A stretch of 64,000 bases of DNA from Halobacillus amylolyticus (GTDB lineage Bacteria; Bacillota; Bacilli; Bacillales; Halobacillaceae). Position numbers and translations under genes: made by a program. The DNA is taken from contig NZ_CP095075.1 of NCBI RefSeq assembly GCF_022921115.1, forward strand, positions 3,794,001 through 3,858,000, in the 5' to 3' direction. Shown here piece by piece: positions 16,934-26,533 of this stretch; the first letter of the stretch is position 1, and each line of letters begins with the position of its first letter. The notes under the pieces are model-generated. The model had not been told where the DNA came from. It was given only the letters and a program-made list of their open reading frames with translations, and ran no database searches.

Positions 16934-18073
16934 ATGAACGAGATGGGATCTGGGGATAAAGCACTTGACTTTATTATCAGGGAAATGGTCGACACTGTAA
17001 CAAATAGTAAGGATGAAATCTTCCAGATTGGTGAAGACTCCCGTGGCGAGTTCGAGAAACTGAATAAAGAGTTGCATGAAATTAGAAAACAGGTCACGGG
17101 CTTGATTAATGAAGGAGACACTCTTGAACAAAGAGTTCGTTTATCCAGAATGCGCCTCTCGGAGGTTAGCAAGCAATTTCAACAGTATTCAGAAGAAGAA
17201 ATCCGAAAAGTTTACGAGCAAACACATTCCTTGCAAATGGACTTATCCATGACAAGGGAGAAAGAGAAGCAACTTAGAGAACGACGTCATGAAATCGAAC
17301 TTCGTCTCCGTAATTTGGATGATACCATTCAGCGTGCAGAAGCTTTAGCGGGTAAAATTTCTATCGTGTTAAATTATTTAACCGAAGATTTCAAACATGT
17401 TTCTGATGCTCTGGAATCCGCTAAAGAGAAGCAGGAGTTTGGCTTGCAAATTATTGAAGCACAGGAAGAAGAACGTAGGAGGCTCTCACGGGAAATCCAT
17501 GATGGTCCTGCGCAGATGCTTGCCAACGTTATGCTTCGCTCTGATCTTGTCGAGCGGACGTTCAATGAGCGGGGGATTAACGAAGCACTTTCTGAGATGA
17601 AGAATGTTCGTAAACTTGTACGTTCGGCCCTTTACGAGGTGCGCCGTATCATTTATGACCTTCGTCCAATGGCTTTGGATGACCTGGGTCTAGTGCCAAC
17701 ACTTAAGAAATACTTGGCAACAACCGAAGAGTATAATAACATCAAGATTTCCTTTACATTGATTGGGGAAGAGCGCAGGCTTGAAGGGAAGTATGAGGTG
17801 GCCTTGTTTCGTCTGATCCAGGAGGCGGTCCAAAACGCAGTGAAGCATGCAGAGCCTTCTGTGATTCAAGTGGCCTTTGAGATGAAACCTCAGAACACGA
17901 ACATTTTGATTAAAGATGATGGAAAGGGCTTTGACCCGAATATAAAAAAAGAAAAATCCTTTGGCCTCATGGGTATGCGTGAGCGTGTAGACATGGTAAA
18001 TGGAGATCTGAACATAGATTCTTCACCAGGTGAAGGGACCATCGTCACGATTCGAATTCCTATTACTAGTTAA
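16934..18073 (+). CDS. degS: Sensor histidine kinase DegS
   Basis: Cytosolic kinase of the DegS-DegU system controlling exoenzymes, competence, motility and biofilm. The 379-aa protein has a long N-terminal coiled-coil sensor (1-175), the HisKA_3 box ERRRLSREIHDGPAQML with the phosphorylated His near 187, and a C-terminal ATPase (HEAVQNAVKHA-type QEAVQNAVKHAEPS, DDGKGFDP, SFGLMGMRERV). No membrane segment is present, as expected for DegS. Strong ribosome site GGAGGAG. Confidence 0.95.
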   Translation: MNEMGSGDKALDFIIREMVDTVTNSKDEIFQIGEDSRGEFEKLNKELHEIRKQVTGLINEGDTLEQRVRLSRMRLSEVSKQFQQYSEEEIRKVYEQTHSLQMDLSMTREKEKQLRERRHEIELRLRNLDDTIQRAEALAGKISIVLNYLTEDFKHVSDALESAKEKQEFGLQIIEAQEEERRRLSREIHDGPAQMLANVMLRSDLVERTFNERGINEALSEMKNVRKLVRSALYEVRRIIYDLRPMALDDLGLVPTLKKYLATTEEYNNIKISFTLIGEERRLEGKYEVALFRLIQEAVQNAVKHAEPSVIQVAFEMKPQNTNILIKDDGKGFDPNIKKEKSFGLMGMRERVDMVNGDLNIDSSPGEGTIVTIRIPITS

Positions 18074-18233
18074 ATTCTAAATCAACTATGTAAAAAGACT
18101 TGAATCGTTTATAATAGGATATAGGATTAGGGTAATGACCGACAAACATAATAAAAAGAGAAAAACTAGAGACGATCTTCATTCTATTAAGTGGAAGAAG
18201 AGGAATCGAATGTATTCATTAGGAGGAAGATTC

Positions 18234-18911
18234 ATGACGACTAGAATAGTCTTGATTGATGATCATAAATTATTTCGTGAAGGTGTAAAACGTATCCTTG
18301 ATTTTGAGGCAAGCTTTGAGGTAGTGGCTGAAGGTGATGACGGTAATGTTGCTCTTGAGCTGATTGAAAAGCATAACCCAGATATCGTTCTCATGGATAT
18401 TAACATGCCCAGCATGAATGGTGTGGAAGCAACAGCTGAAATCACAAGTCGATATTCTGACTTAAAGATCATTATTTTGTCTATTCATGACGACGAGAAT
18501 TACGTAACACATGCATTAAAAACAGGGGCCCAGGGCTATTTGCTGAAAGAAATGGATTCCGAAGCCTTGATTGATGCGATTAAGGTCGTTAGTGAAGGCG
18601 GCTCCTATTTACACCCTAAAGTGACGCATAATTTAGTTGCTGAATATCGCCGGCTCTCTGAAACGAAGGAAGGCAATGCTTACCGTGCTATTGAGTACAG
18701 AAAGCCGCTTCACCTTTTAACACGTCGAGAATGTGAAGTGCTGCAGCTTCTAGCTGATGGTAATAGTAACCGTGGAGTAGCCGAATCATTATATATTAGT
18801 GAGAAAACAGTAAAAAACCATGTCAGTAATATTTTACAAAAAATGAATGTGAACGACCGTACACAAGCAGTAGTGACAGCTATTAAAAACGGCTGGGTGG
18901 AGGTCGTTTAA
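18234..18911 (+). CDS. degU: Response regulator DegU
   Basis: 225-aa NarL/LuxR-type regulator. The receiver has acidic residues in LIDDH, phospho-Asp in VLMDINMP (about 57) and Lys in LLKEMD; the C-terminal HTH has [15 protein letters not shown] and [26 protein letters not shown]. The stretch [16 protein letters not shown] matches B. subtilis DegU exactly. ATG at 18234 has AGGAGG 7 nt upstream; the 160-nt gap from degS contains a longer in-frame start that is not supported. Activated by DegS; phosphorylated DegU regulates the flagellar and secretion genes nearby. Confidence 0.95.
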   Translation: MTTRIVLIDDHKLFREGVKRILDFEASFEVVAEGDDGNVALELIEKHNPDIVLMDINMPSMNGVEATAEITSRYSDLKIIILSIHDDENYVTHALKTGAQGYLLKEMDSEALIDAIKVVSEGGSYLHPKVTHNLVAEYRRLSETKEGNAYRAIEYRKPLHLLTRRECEVLQLLADGNSNRGVAESLYISEKTVKNHVSNILQKMNVNDRTQAVVTAIKNGWVEVV

Positions 18912-18925
18912 TCAATTGTTGAATA

Positions 18926-18964
18926 GAAGCTCTGAAGATAACGTTCTTCGGGGCTTCTTTTTTC
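18926..18964 (+). terminator. Terminator of degSU
   Basis: GAAGCTCTGAAGA/TCTTCGGGGCTTC stem with G-U pairs followed by TTTTTT. Confidence 0.85.
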
Positions 18965-19066
18965 TTGTTTATCATTAATATAGTAGATGCAAATGAATAA
19001 TCCTTCATGTAAAATATAGAGGAGAGATTAATGAGACAACCCATACATTGATAAGGAGGTTGACCT

Positions 19067-19912
19067 ATGAAAACTGCGATACTTACCGACAGCACGGCTT
19101 ACATACCTAAGACTATCCGTCAAGCAAACCAAATCCATATGGTGCCGTTAAATGTCATCTTTGGCCATGAGTCCTATCAGGAAGAAGTAGACATTACCAC
19201 AGAAGACTTCTACGATATGGTCAAAGAAAATCATGAACTTCCAAAGACCTCCCAGCCATCCACTGGGCTGATGAAGGAAAAGTTAGAGGAACTGGCCCGT
19301 GATTATGATGCTGTCGTAGCGATTCACTTATCCAGCGGAATTAGTGGGACGTATCAAGGAATGATAGCTGCCGGGAACATGGTTGAAGATATTGATTTCC
19401 ACGTGTTTGACTCAGAAATCAGCTGCTTGATGCAAGGTTTTTACGCTCTTGAAGCGGCCGAACTTGCAAGCAATGGAGGTACACCTGAGCAAATCGTCCG
19501 TCGCCTTCAGGAAATGAAGTCATCAATGCAAGCCTACTTTATGGCCGATGATCTAAGCCACTTGCATCGAGGTGGCAGGCTGAATGGTGCTCAGGCCTTT
19601 GTCGGCAGTCTGCTGCAAGTGAAGCCTGTTCTTCATTTTGTCGATACAAAGATTGTTCCGTTTGAAAAAATTCGCACACGCAAAAAGGCGCTTAAACGCA
19701 TCCTCACACTTTTTGGGGAAGATATTAATCGCGAAGGTACATTTCAGGCAAGTGTCATTCACGCCAATCGTTCTCAGGAAGCGCAGCAAATTAAACATGC
19801 CATTGAGGAGCAGTATGATAACGTTGAAGTGACCGTCAGCTATTTCGGACCGGTTATCGGCACCCACCTTGGTGAAGGGGCGATTGGTATGGGGTGGTAT
19901 AAAAAATCCTAA
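19067..19912 (+). CDS. DegV family fatty-acid-binding protein
   Basis: 281-aa DegV protein; members bind fatty acids, and FakB relatives present them to the FakA kinase. Seen: AILTDSTAYIP, KTSQPSTG, IHLSSGISGTYQG, VFDSEISCLMQG and LSHLHRGGRL. Follows degU as in B. subtilis (yviA/degV). The ribosome site AAGGAGG is strong. The bound lipid is unknown. Confidence 0.9.
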   Translation: MKTAILTDSTAYIPKTIRQANQIHMVPLNVIFGHESYQEEVDITTEDFYDMVKENHELPKTSQPSTGLMKEKLEELARDYDAVVAIHLSSGISGTYQGMIAAGNMVEDIDFHVFDSEISCLMQGFYALEAAELASNGGTPEQIVRRLQEMKSSMQAYFMADDLSHLHRGGRLNGAQAFVGSLLQVKPVLHFVDTKIVPFEKIRTRKKALKRILTLFGEDINREGTFQASVIHANRSQEAQQIKHAIEEQYDNVEVTVSYFGPVIGTHLGEGAIGMGWYKKS

Positions 19913-20010
19913 GCGTTGTAAGACCAGGGCCCCACAATATGACGTGGGGTCGCTAGGCATTGAAATAGAACGTTTCCCCCTTTTTTATAAAAATCAGGAA
20001 GGTGATCACT

Positions 20011-21435
20011 TTGCCTCAATTATTCTCCACACGAAAAATCTCATCTCCCCCGCTGCCTGCCACACTTCAACTCATTCCAGAGCAGGCGCCTCACAAATGG
20101 ATCGCAGGTAAACTTCTTACTCGTCGAGAAATCCCTTTATTAGAAGAAGAACTCACTGCATTAGTTACAGGAGGTCAAGTTCAAAAAGTCCTGTCGATTG
20201 AACAGCAGCGTTCAGGTTATGTTTGCCGGCGGTGCGGCAATAATAAGAACTATCTGTTTGCCGCTATGCCACACTTAGCCTGTCAAAAAGAATGTGTATA
20301 CTGCCGTAACTGTATTATGATGGGACGTGTGCTTGAATGTGAGCCGCTCTATCTTGGCAGTCCTCACTATCCATGGCCGGCTATAGCCGAGCCATGTGCT
20401 TGGGAAGGGGAACTTACGGATGGTCAAACAAAGGCAGCAGATGAAATCGTTGCTACTATTTCTAAAGGGGATAGTGAATTGCTCGTTTATGCAGTCTGTG
20501 GGGCGGGAAAAACAGAGATGCTTTTCCCAGGAATAGCGACTGCACTGAAGTATGGACAAAGGGTTTGTATCGCAACACCTCGCACGGATGTTGTCCGTGA
20601 ACTGGCACCAAGGTTGAAGCAGGCTTTCCCGCTTGTTTCGATTCAAGCTTTGTATGGTGATAGTGACGATAAGCTTGGTGATGCACAACTTCTGCTGTCA
20701 ACCACTCATCAACTTTACCGATTTGCTTATGCATTTGATGTGATGATTATTGATGAAATTGACGCTTTTCCCTACCACAACGACACATCCCTCCAATTTG
20801 CTTCGAAACGTGCGGCGAAGCGCGATGCTGCCTTCGTCTACTTAACGGCCACCCCAAGGGCAAAAGAGAAAAAGCGTATCAAGCGTAAACAGCTCCCTGC
20901 CGTCTTCATTGCCAAACGCTTCCATGGCTATCCACTTCCAGTTCCTCGACTAAAACTTAGCCCCTTCCTACGAAAAAAGTTAGTTAACCGATCCCTCCCT
21001 AAATTCATTCTTCAATTGATTCGTTCCCACCAGCTTGGGGGCAGACAGCTCCTGTTATTTACCTCAACGATTGAATATGCTCATCTGGTTACTGAGATAT
21101 TAAAGCCGATGTATCCTGAGATCACTTCGGTTCATGCCGAGGACCCTGACCGTGAAGAAAAGGTGCGTGCGTTTCGAAATCAAGCGTATCGAATCCTAGT
21201 GACGACGACGATTTTAGAGCGAGGGGTGACGTTTCCCTCTGTAGATGTGTATGTTCTTGATGCAGGACATGTTGTTTTTGATGAAGCGGCTCTCGTGCAG
21301 ATCGCTGGGCGGGCTGGGCGCAGTCATGAGGATCCGACAGGGGATGTGTTCTTTTTTCACATTGGCAAAACGAATGCAATGCTTGATGCGCAGGAAGCGA
21401 TTATTAAAATGAATCGACTGGGACAGCAATCATGA
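20011..21435 (+). CDS. comFA: Competence DNA-uptake helicase ComFA
   Basis: DEAD-type ATPase that drives inward movement of single-stranded DNA during transformation. The 474-aa protein has a four-cysteine zinc finger (CRRCG...CVYCRNC, about 70-105), Walker A YAVCGAGKTEML (about 165), the DEAD-box variant IIDEIDAFPYH (about 246), motif III LTATP, and C-terminal LERGVTFPSVDV and QIAGRAGRS. TTG at 20011 is preferred since AGGAAGGTG lies before it; a GTG at 20002 lies inside that site. It overlaps comFC by 4 bp. Confidence 0.93.
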   Translation: MPQLFSTRKISSPPLPATLQLIPEQAPHKWIAGKLLTRREIPLLEEELTALVTGGQVQKVLSIEQQRSGYVCRRCGNNKNYLFAAMPHLACQKECVYCRNCIMMGRVLECEPLYLGSPHYPWPAIAEPCAWEGELTDGQTKAADEIVATISKGDSELLVYAVCGAGKTEMLFPGIATALKYGQRVCIATPRTDVVRELAPRLKQAFPLVSIQALYGDSDDKLGDAQLLLSTTHQLYRFAYAFDVMIIDEIDAFPYHNDTSLQFASKRAAKRDAAFVYLTATPRAKEKKRIKRKQLPAVFIAKRFHGYPLPVPRLKLSPFLRKKLVNRSLPKFILQLIRSHQLGGRQLLLFTSTIEYAHLVTEILKPMYPEITSVHAEDPDREEKVRAFRNQAYRILVTTTILERGVTFPSVDVYVLDAGHVVFDEAALVQIAGRAGRSHEDPTGDVFFFHIGKTNAMLDAQEAIIKMNRLGQQS

Positions 21436-22106
21436 GGTGTCTGATTTGTGTAGAAGAGATTGTCCCAAAAGTGGGATGGGGCCAGTTCTTGCTTCCACAG
21501 AAGAAGATCAATCTGTGTGAGGTGTGTTCCGCGAGGCTAGCGAGAATTGATCTGGCTGGTTGTCCGAAGTGTGGTCGTGTGGATGCAGAAGGGGTTTGTT
21601 ATGATTGTGTGCGCTGGGAGCACTCAGTGCAGTATGCTGGGTGCTTAGAGAAAAATGTTTCGGTGTACATGTACAATGAGTTTGCCAGGGAGGTTGTCGC
21701 AAGATGGAAGTATCGAGGGGACTTTATACTGATTGAAGCCTTTGCTGGAGCTTTACAGACGACGTATCATCAGCACTTCCGTGATGTGGGTGCGGATGTG
21801 GTGGCGATTCCGCTTAGTGAGCAGCGGTTTCGGGAGCGGGGGTTTAATCAATCGGATGCAATCATTGCTCAGCTCGGGTTTGATGCTGTCGACTTTTTCA
21901 AAAGAAAGGATAGTGAGAAGCAATCGAAGCGTGGGCGAAGGGAGCGGATGGGGGCTGACAATCCGTTTGTATTGGTGGGTGAGCCGAGGAAGCCTGTGCT
22001 GTTGGTCGATGATATTTATACGACGGGGATGACGGTGCGGCATTTGGCGTCGCTGCTGAAGATGAATGGCTGTCCAGTTGTTTATTCGTTGACACTTTTT
22101 CGTTAA
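21432..22106 (+). CDS. comFC: Competence protein ComFC (phosphoribosyltransferase-like)
   Basis: 224-aa protein with an N-terminal zinc motif set (CLICVEEI, CEVC, CPKCGR, CYDC) and a C-terminal PRTase-like domain: IPLSEQRFRERGFNQSD and the PRPP motif VLLVDDIYTTGMT. Partner of ComFA in DNA uptake. Translationally coupled to comFA by an ATGA overlap. The gene is noticeably richer in G than its neighbours. Confidence 0.92.
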   Translation: MRCLICVEEIVPKVGWGQFLLPQKKINLCEVCSARLARIDLAGCPKCGRVDAEGVCYDCVRWEHSVQYAGCLEKNVSVYMYNEFAREVVARWKYRGDFILIEAFAGALQTTYHQHFRDVGADVVAIPLSEQRFRERGFNQSDAIIAQLGFDAVDFFKRKDSEKQSKRGRRERMGADNPFVLVGEPRKPVLLVDDIYTTGMTVRHLASLLKMNGCPVVYSLTLFR

Positions 22107-22131
22107 CATCTCTTTGGAATATGTGATGTTT

Positions 22132-22139
22132 GCCGATAT
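22132..22139 (+). promoter_or_regulatory. Possible sigma-D -10 element upstream of yvyF
   Basis: GCCGATAT, a perfect sigma-D -10, lies about 30 nt before yvyF. The -35 position is poor (TTTG), and an overlapping TATAAT is also present, so sigma-A use is possible. Confidence 0.45.
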
Positions 22140-22169
22140 AATAGAAAAAGAGGTTACAGGGGGATTTTA

Positions 22170-22595
22170 ATGATGGCTGAGTTAGCGAATTGTCCGAGGT
22201 GTCATGGATTGTTTATGAAGGGTTCGGCTTCGGTTTGTCAAAATTGTTTGAAGCAGGAGGAACGCGATTTCCAGACGGTTTATGCGTTTATGCGGAAGAA
22301 GCAGAATCGGACGGCGAATGTGATGGAAATTGTTGAGGGGACGGGTGTTGATGAGGTGACGATTCGTGGTTTCGTGAAGGTGAAACGTCTGCACCCGGCT
22401 CAGTTTCCTGAAGTTACGTATGATTGTGAGAAGTGTGGGGCGCAAATTCGTGATGGCCGCTTGTGTGAGAGTTGTACAAATGAGATTCAGGATGGGGTTC
22501 GAAAGCAGGAGGAACTTGAGCAGCTGGGTGAGCGAAATAGGAAGGACGATATGGGTCGGGTGACTTATTATTCGGCTAAGCAGGATAATGACTAA
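22170..22595 (+). CDS. yvyF: Flagellar operon protein YvyF
   Basis: 141-aa protein with an N-terminal zinc ribbon (CPRCHGLFMKG...CQNC), a helix-turn-helix-like middle (VMEIVEGTGVDEVTIRGFVKVKRL) and a second cysteine pair set (CEKCGAQI...CESC). This layout matches YvyF of the flgM operon, whose role is not settled. First gene of the yvyF-flgM-flgN-flgK-flgL block. Start 22170 has AGGGGG 7 nt upstream; ATG at 22173 is an alternative. Confidence 0.88.
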   Translation: MMAELANCPRCHGLFMKGSASVCQNCLKQEERDFQTVYAFMRKKQNRTANVMEIVEGTGVDEVTIRGFVKVKRLHPAQFPEVTYDCEKCGAQIRDGRLCESCTNEIQDGVRKQEELEQLGERNRKDDMGRVTYYSAKQDND

Positions 22596-22619
22596 ACTTA
22601 TTTTTTAGGTGTCCGATAT
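22593..22619 (+). promoter_or_regulatory. Sigma-D promoter for flgM
   Basis: TAAA (22593-22596), 15-nt spacer, TCCGATAT (22612-22619); consensus TAAA-N15-GCCGATAT with one mismatch. Places flgM and the filament genes under the sigma factor that FlgM itself inhibits. Confidence 0.85.
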
Positions 22620-22658
22620 ATAGGGTAGCGATTTTAAACGGTGGAAGAGGTGAATGAA

Positions 22659-22928
22659 ATGAAGATCAATGGTCCAAACCATTCTAATTTTAACCCTTAT
22701 AAGAAGCAGGTGACTCAGCAGGCTGACGTTCAAAGACAAAAGCAGAGTCAGCAGGATAAGGTCGAAATTTCACACCAGGGCAAGGCGCTGCAGGAGTCGG
22801 AGCAGAAAAGCTCGGCGCGTCAGAAGTATGTGGATGAGATTAAGGCCGCTGTGAATGATGGCAAGTATCAGGTGGATCCGAATGCGACGGCGAAGAAAAT
22901 GGTTGATTTCTGGTCGAACAAGGGATAA
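22659..22928 (+). CDS. flgM: Anti-sigma-D factor FlgM
   Basis: 89-aa FlgM. It binds sigma-D until the hook-basal body is complete and then loses its hold. The disordered Gln-rich N-terminal half (MKINGPNHSNFNPYKKQV) precedes the sigma-binding C-terminal helices (DKVEISHQGKALQ, YVDEIKAAVNDGKYQVDPNATAKKMVDF). The start at 22659 has AGAGGTG upstream. Lies directly after its own sigma-D promoter. Confidence 0.92.
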   Translation: MKINGPNHSNFNPYKKQVTQQADVQRQKQSQQDKVEISHQGKALQESEQKSSARQKYVDEIKAAVNDGKYQVDPNATAKKMVDFWSNKG

Positions 22929-22940
22929 AGGAGAATGGCC

Positions 22941-23426
22941 GTGAACATCGATAGCATCATAGATCAAATGGAGCGTTTGAGGCAGCTTCACGATAGTCTG
23001 TTAGCACTTTCCAGTAAGAAAACGGAGGCATTGAAATCGAATGACACGGAAGCGCTGCAAGGGATTCTTGCTCAGGAGCGGAAACATGTGCAGGCGATTA
23101 ATGGCTTAGAGAAGAAGCGGATGGCGGTTGTGGCTGAGTGGGCTGTGGCATCAGGTTTTATGAATGAGGCTCCGACGGTTTCAGAGATCCTGGCGGCTGT
23201 TGAAGGGGTGGAGCGTGAACGGCTTCAAGAGGCGTATGATTCCTTTATTATCGTACTTGCTGATTTGAAACAGCAGGAAGTGTTAAATGCGGAATTGACG
23301 AAGCAGTCGTTACAGTTTATCAATGTATCATTAGATTTGCTGCAGCCGTCGTTAAATCAGATGAACTACGGTAAGCCTGCGGGAACTGTGGAGCAGAAGC
23401 GGTCGGTATTTGATTCGAAAGCTTAA
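22941..23426 (+). CDS. flgN: FlgK/FlgL export chaperone FlgN
   Basis: 161-aa helical protein, chaperone for the hook-filament junction proteins encoded next. Seen: heptad-rich helices (IIDQMERLRQLHDSLLALSSKKTEAL, written here in part: IDQMERLRQLHDSLLALS). GTG at 22941 is preferred because AAAGGAG ends 7 nt before it; the ATG at 22935 is only 1 nt from that site. Position between flgM and flgK supports the name. Confidence 0.87.
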   Translation: MNIDSIIDQMERLRQLHDSLLALSSKKTEALKSNDTEALQGILAQERKHVQAINGLEKKRMAVVAEWAVASGFMNEAPTVSEILAAVEGVERERLQEAYDSFIIVLADLKQQEVLNAELTKQSLQFINVSLDLLQPSLNQMNYGKPAGTVEQKRSVFDSKA

Positions 23427-23445
23427 GAAAAAGAGGAGAATTTAT

Positions 23446-24987
23446 ATGGTTTCAACCTTTCATGGTTTAGAAGTGGCCAAGCGTGGTTTATTTACGCAGC
23501 AAGCGGCTTTATATACAACAGGGCACAATATTTCAAATGCGAATACACCGGGCTATACACGCCAGCGCGTTAATTTTGAACAGACGGGTCCGTTCCCGGC
23601 GGCTTCACGGAATCGTCCTGAGATTCCAGGGCAGATGGGGAGCGGTGTACAGGCTGGTTCGATTGAACGGGTGCGTGTCGGTTTTCTGGATGATCAATTT
23701 CGCGGTGAGAATAGTAAAACGGGTTACTATGAAGCGCGTTCTGATGCGTTTGGCAGGTTGGAATCATTAATGAATGAGCCGTCTGACAGTGGATTAGCTA
23801 AGACGATGGATCGTTTTTGGCAATCGTTACAGGACTTGTCCGTTAATCCGCAAAATTCCGGTGCTCGTGATGTTGTGGTTCAGCGAGGACAGGCTGTCGC
23901 TGGAACGTTCAATTATTTATCAAATACACTACATAGAATGCAGAATGATATAAAAACAGAAGTGGGCGTAACGACGAAAGAGATTAATTCATTGTCGAAT
24001 CAAATTAATAATTTGAATAAGCAAATCGCTGAAGTAGAGCCGCATGGGTATGTGCCGAATGATTTGTATGATGAGCGGGACCGTTTAGTTGATCAGCTTT
24101 CAGGGATTGTAACGATTGATGTTTCTTATGAGGATACCCCTAGCTCTGCTGATCCGCTTGCCATGGGGAAAGCGACGATTTCATTAGTGGGGAATAATGG
24201 TCAGGCTTTGGATCCTCCAGCCACGCTTGTTGATGGTACAACGAACAGTGTAAATGAGGTAACTGTTAACTATCCAGATGATGAGATGCCGCTAGCTGAG
24301 TCGATTTCCGTTGGTGATACCTCTTATGATGTGGAAGATTTTTCACAAGGCAAGTTGAGAGGGTTAGTTGAATCTGGTGGATATATGGCCGGGGATGATG
24401 CTAGAGGAACATATGCGGACATGGTTTATGACCTTGATAAAATGGCGACCGCTTATGCAACTGCGATTAATACGGTACAAAAGGGCGGAGAGTCATTGAA
24501 TTCGATGGAAGAGGGGTCAGAACCGCCGAATTTCTTTTTTGTAGATGATACGCTCACTACGGATGAAGCGGGAGTCGTGCGCGGGCTTGCGGGTTCGCTT
24601 GATGTAACAGATGCGGTGAAAGAGGACGCCGATCATATTGCTGCGGCCAATTCGGAACTTGCCGGGAGTGGTGGGAATGCACTTGATTTAGCGAATGTGT
24701 TGGATGAACCTGCTGCTATATTAGGCGAAGAAACGTCAGTCAGTACCTTTTATGAATCGATTATCGGGACCATGGCAGTAGAAGCACAAGAAGCCTACCG
24801 GATGGAAAGCAACTCTGCGACCTTGAAGGCGTCTGTCAATCAGCAGCGTCAATCAGTGAGCGCGGTCTCTTTGGATGAAGAAATGACGAATATGATTAAA
24901 TTCCAGCATGCTTATAATGCAGCAGCTCGAAATATTACCGTTATTGATGAAATGCTTGATCGCATCATTAATCAAATGGGAAGGTAG
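23446..24987 (+). CDS. flgK: Flagellar hook-associated protein 1 FlgK
   Basis: 513-aa junction protein between hook and filament. N-terminal rod-type motif (AALYTTGHNISNANTPGYTRQ) and C-terminal helix (EEMTNMIKFQHAYNAAARNI then VIDEMLDRIINQMGR) are conserved; the middle (about 240-420) is the variable domain. Exported by the flagellar type III system without signal peptide. AGAGGAG site before ATG at 23446. Confidence 0.95.
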   Translation: MVSTFHGLEVAKRGLFTQQAALYTTGHNISNANTPGYTRQRVNFEQTGPFPAASRNRPEIPGQMGSGVQAGSIERVRVGFLDDQFRGENSKTGYYEARSDAFGRLESLMNEPSDSGLAKTMDRFWQSLQDLSVNPQNSGARDVVVQRGQAVAGTFNYLSNTLHRMQNDIKTEVGVTTKEINSLSNQINNLNKQIAEVEPHGYVPNDLYDERDRLVDQLSGIVTIDVSYEDTPSSADPLAMGKATISLVGNNGQALDPPATLVDGTTNSVNEVTVNYPDDEMPLAESISVGDTSYDVEDFSQGKLRGLVESGGYMAGDDARGTYADMVYDLDKMATAYATAINTVQKGGESLNSMEEGSEPPNFFFVDDTLTTDEAGVVRGLAGSLDVTDAVKEDADHIAAANSELAGSGGNALDLANVLDEPAAILGEETSVSTFYESIIGTMAVEAQEAYRMESNSATLKASVNQQRQSVSAVSLDEEMTNMIKFQHAYNAAARNITVIDEMLDRIINQMGR

Positions 24988-24997
24988 GTGAGTGGTC

Positions 24998-25873
24998 ATG
25001 CGCGTAACTCAAGGAATGTTAACGAATAATATGCTCCGTAACCTTAGTCATAGCTATAGCCAGTTAGGGAAATATCAAGAACAGCTTTATACAGGGAAGA
25101 AAATTAGTCAGCCCTCGGACGATCCGGTTGTAGCGATGAAAGGGATCAATTATCGTTCACAGTTGACAGAGGTTCAGCAATATAAACGCAATATTGGGAC
25201 AGTTCATAACTGGATGGACAATAGTGATGCAGCATTGGATAAAGCAACAAAGGCGATGCAGCGGATTCGCGAGCTTACCGTTCAGGCGAGTAATGGTACA
25301 TATGAAGACGGTCAGCGTGAAAATATTGCTAAAGAAATTCGTCAGTTGAAAGAGCACTTAGGCACGATTGCCAATACGAAGGTTAATGACAAATATATTT
25401 TTAACGGGGCGAACACAACGGAAGCTCCTGTTAATCTGAATGATTTCACGGTAGATAGTGAGGCGACGCCTGTTAACATTGAGGTTTCTGCTGGGGTTCA
25501 AATTCAGGTGAATGTCAATTCTGAGCCGGCTTTTGGTCAACAACTTTTTACCGATATTGAAGCGTTTGTCGATGCTTTAGAGGGTGATGGCGATGATGAA
25601 GAGCTCAGCGATTTTTTGGACACGTTTGATAAGCATATCAATGACATTATTAATGAGCGAGCTGACTTGGGTGCACGGATGAATCGTGTCGAGTTGATTG
25701 AAGATCGGATTGATGCACAGGAAGTTAGTGCAACGAAGATGATGTCAGACAATGAAGATGCGGATATTGAAAAAGTAATTACGAACTTAAAAACGCAAGA
25801 AAGTATTCATCGTGCGGCGCTTGGAGTTGGATCACGAATTATCCAGCCTACGTTGATGGACTTTCTAAGATAG
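24998..25873 (+). CDS. flgL: Flagellar hook-associated protein 3 FlgL
   Basis: 291-aa flagellin-like junction protein. N-terminus MRVTQGMLTNNMLRNLSHSY and the KISQPSDDPV motif match FlgL; the C-terminus has the coiled helix YNLxxxx-type LKTQESIHRAALGVGSRIIQ. ATG at 24998 is used with AGGTGAG upstream; a GTG at 24992 is less well placed. Four-gene spacing from flgK is tight. Confidence 0.93.
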   Translation: MRVTQGMLTNNMLRNLSHSYSQLGKYQEQLYTGKKISQPSDDPVVAMKGINYRSQLTEVQQYKRNIGTVHNWMDNSDAALDKATKAMQRIRELTVQASNGTYEDGQRENIAKEIRQLKEHLGTIANTKVNDKYIFNGANTTEAPVNLNDFTVDSEATPVNIEVSAGVQIQVNVNSEPAFGQQLFTDIEAFVDALEGDGDDEELSDFLDTFDKHINDIINERADLGARMNRVELIEDRIDAQEVSATKMMSDNEDADIEKVITNLKTQESIHRAALGVGSRIIQPTLMDFLR

Positions 25874-25963
25874 GGCTGTCTCTACTAGGGGCAGTCTCAT
25901 TTTATACGTGAAGGCGTTCGGTGTTGGCATAGGACGTGCCAATCTTATAAGGGAGGGATGGGA

Positions 25964-26515
25964 ATGCCCGTACCTAAGGTTCAAATTCAAACAACGGAGG
26001 CTAGAATTGGGATAAATGTTCAAAAAGGGCAACAAACAATCCGTCAGCAAAAAGCCGAACTGTCGATCCAGCAGCCGAAAGCGGACATGACCATTCGCCA
26101 GCGTCCAGGGAAGTTAACGATTGATCAAACGAAGGCCTGGCATAATCTTGATTTGAAAAATGTGCTTGTACGAACGGAAGAGTTAGTCGGGGAAGCACGA
26201 CAGATTTGGTTAGAAGGCATTGCCCGTGTTTCTCGTGAGGGTGATGAGTTGATGAGAATTGAGGACGGCGGTAATCCAATTGCAGCTCATGCGAAGCAGA
26301 ATGCTAGATTTGAATTTACGATGCAGCCTGGTGGCCGGCCAGCTTATGATTTAGTTGATTTTAACTATGTGCCAGGGGAAGCGGAGATATCTGTTGAACC
26401 ACAGAAACCGATTATTAAGGCGCAGCCCCGAGAACCTGAGATTGCTTATCAGCCGGGAAATGTTGATATTTATATGAGGCAATACGCCAATATTCAAATT
26501 GATTGGGAAGTGTAA
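25964..26515 (+). CDS. yviE: YviE family protein (DUF6470)
   Basis: 183-aa protein of unknown function located between flgL and fliW, as in B. subtilis. Seen: beta-strand repeats near the start with the pattern IRQQKAELSIQQPKADMTIR, and similar short repeats near the end (PIIKAQPREPEIAYQPGNVDI). The second ATG (25964) is 6 nt from GGGAGGG; the ATG at 25958 directly abuts it. Confidence 0.85.
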   Translation: MPVPKVQIQTTEARIGINVQKGQQTIRQQKAELSIQQPKADMTIRQRPGKLTIDQTKAWHNLDLKNVLVRTEELVGEARQIWLEGIARVSREGDELMRIEDGGNPIAAHAKQNARFEFTMQPGGRPAYDLVDFNYVPGEAEISVEPQKPIIKAQPREPEIAYQPGNVDIYMRQYANIQIDWEV

Positions 26516-26533
26516 TACAAAGGATGGATGAAA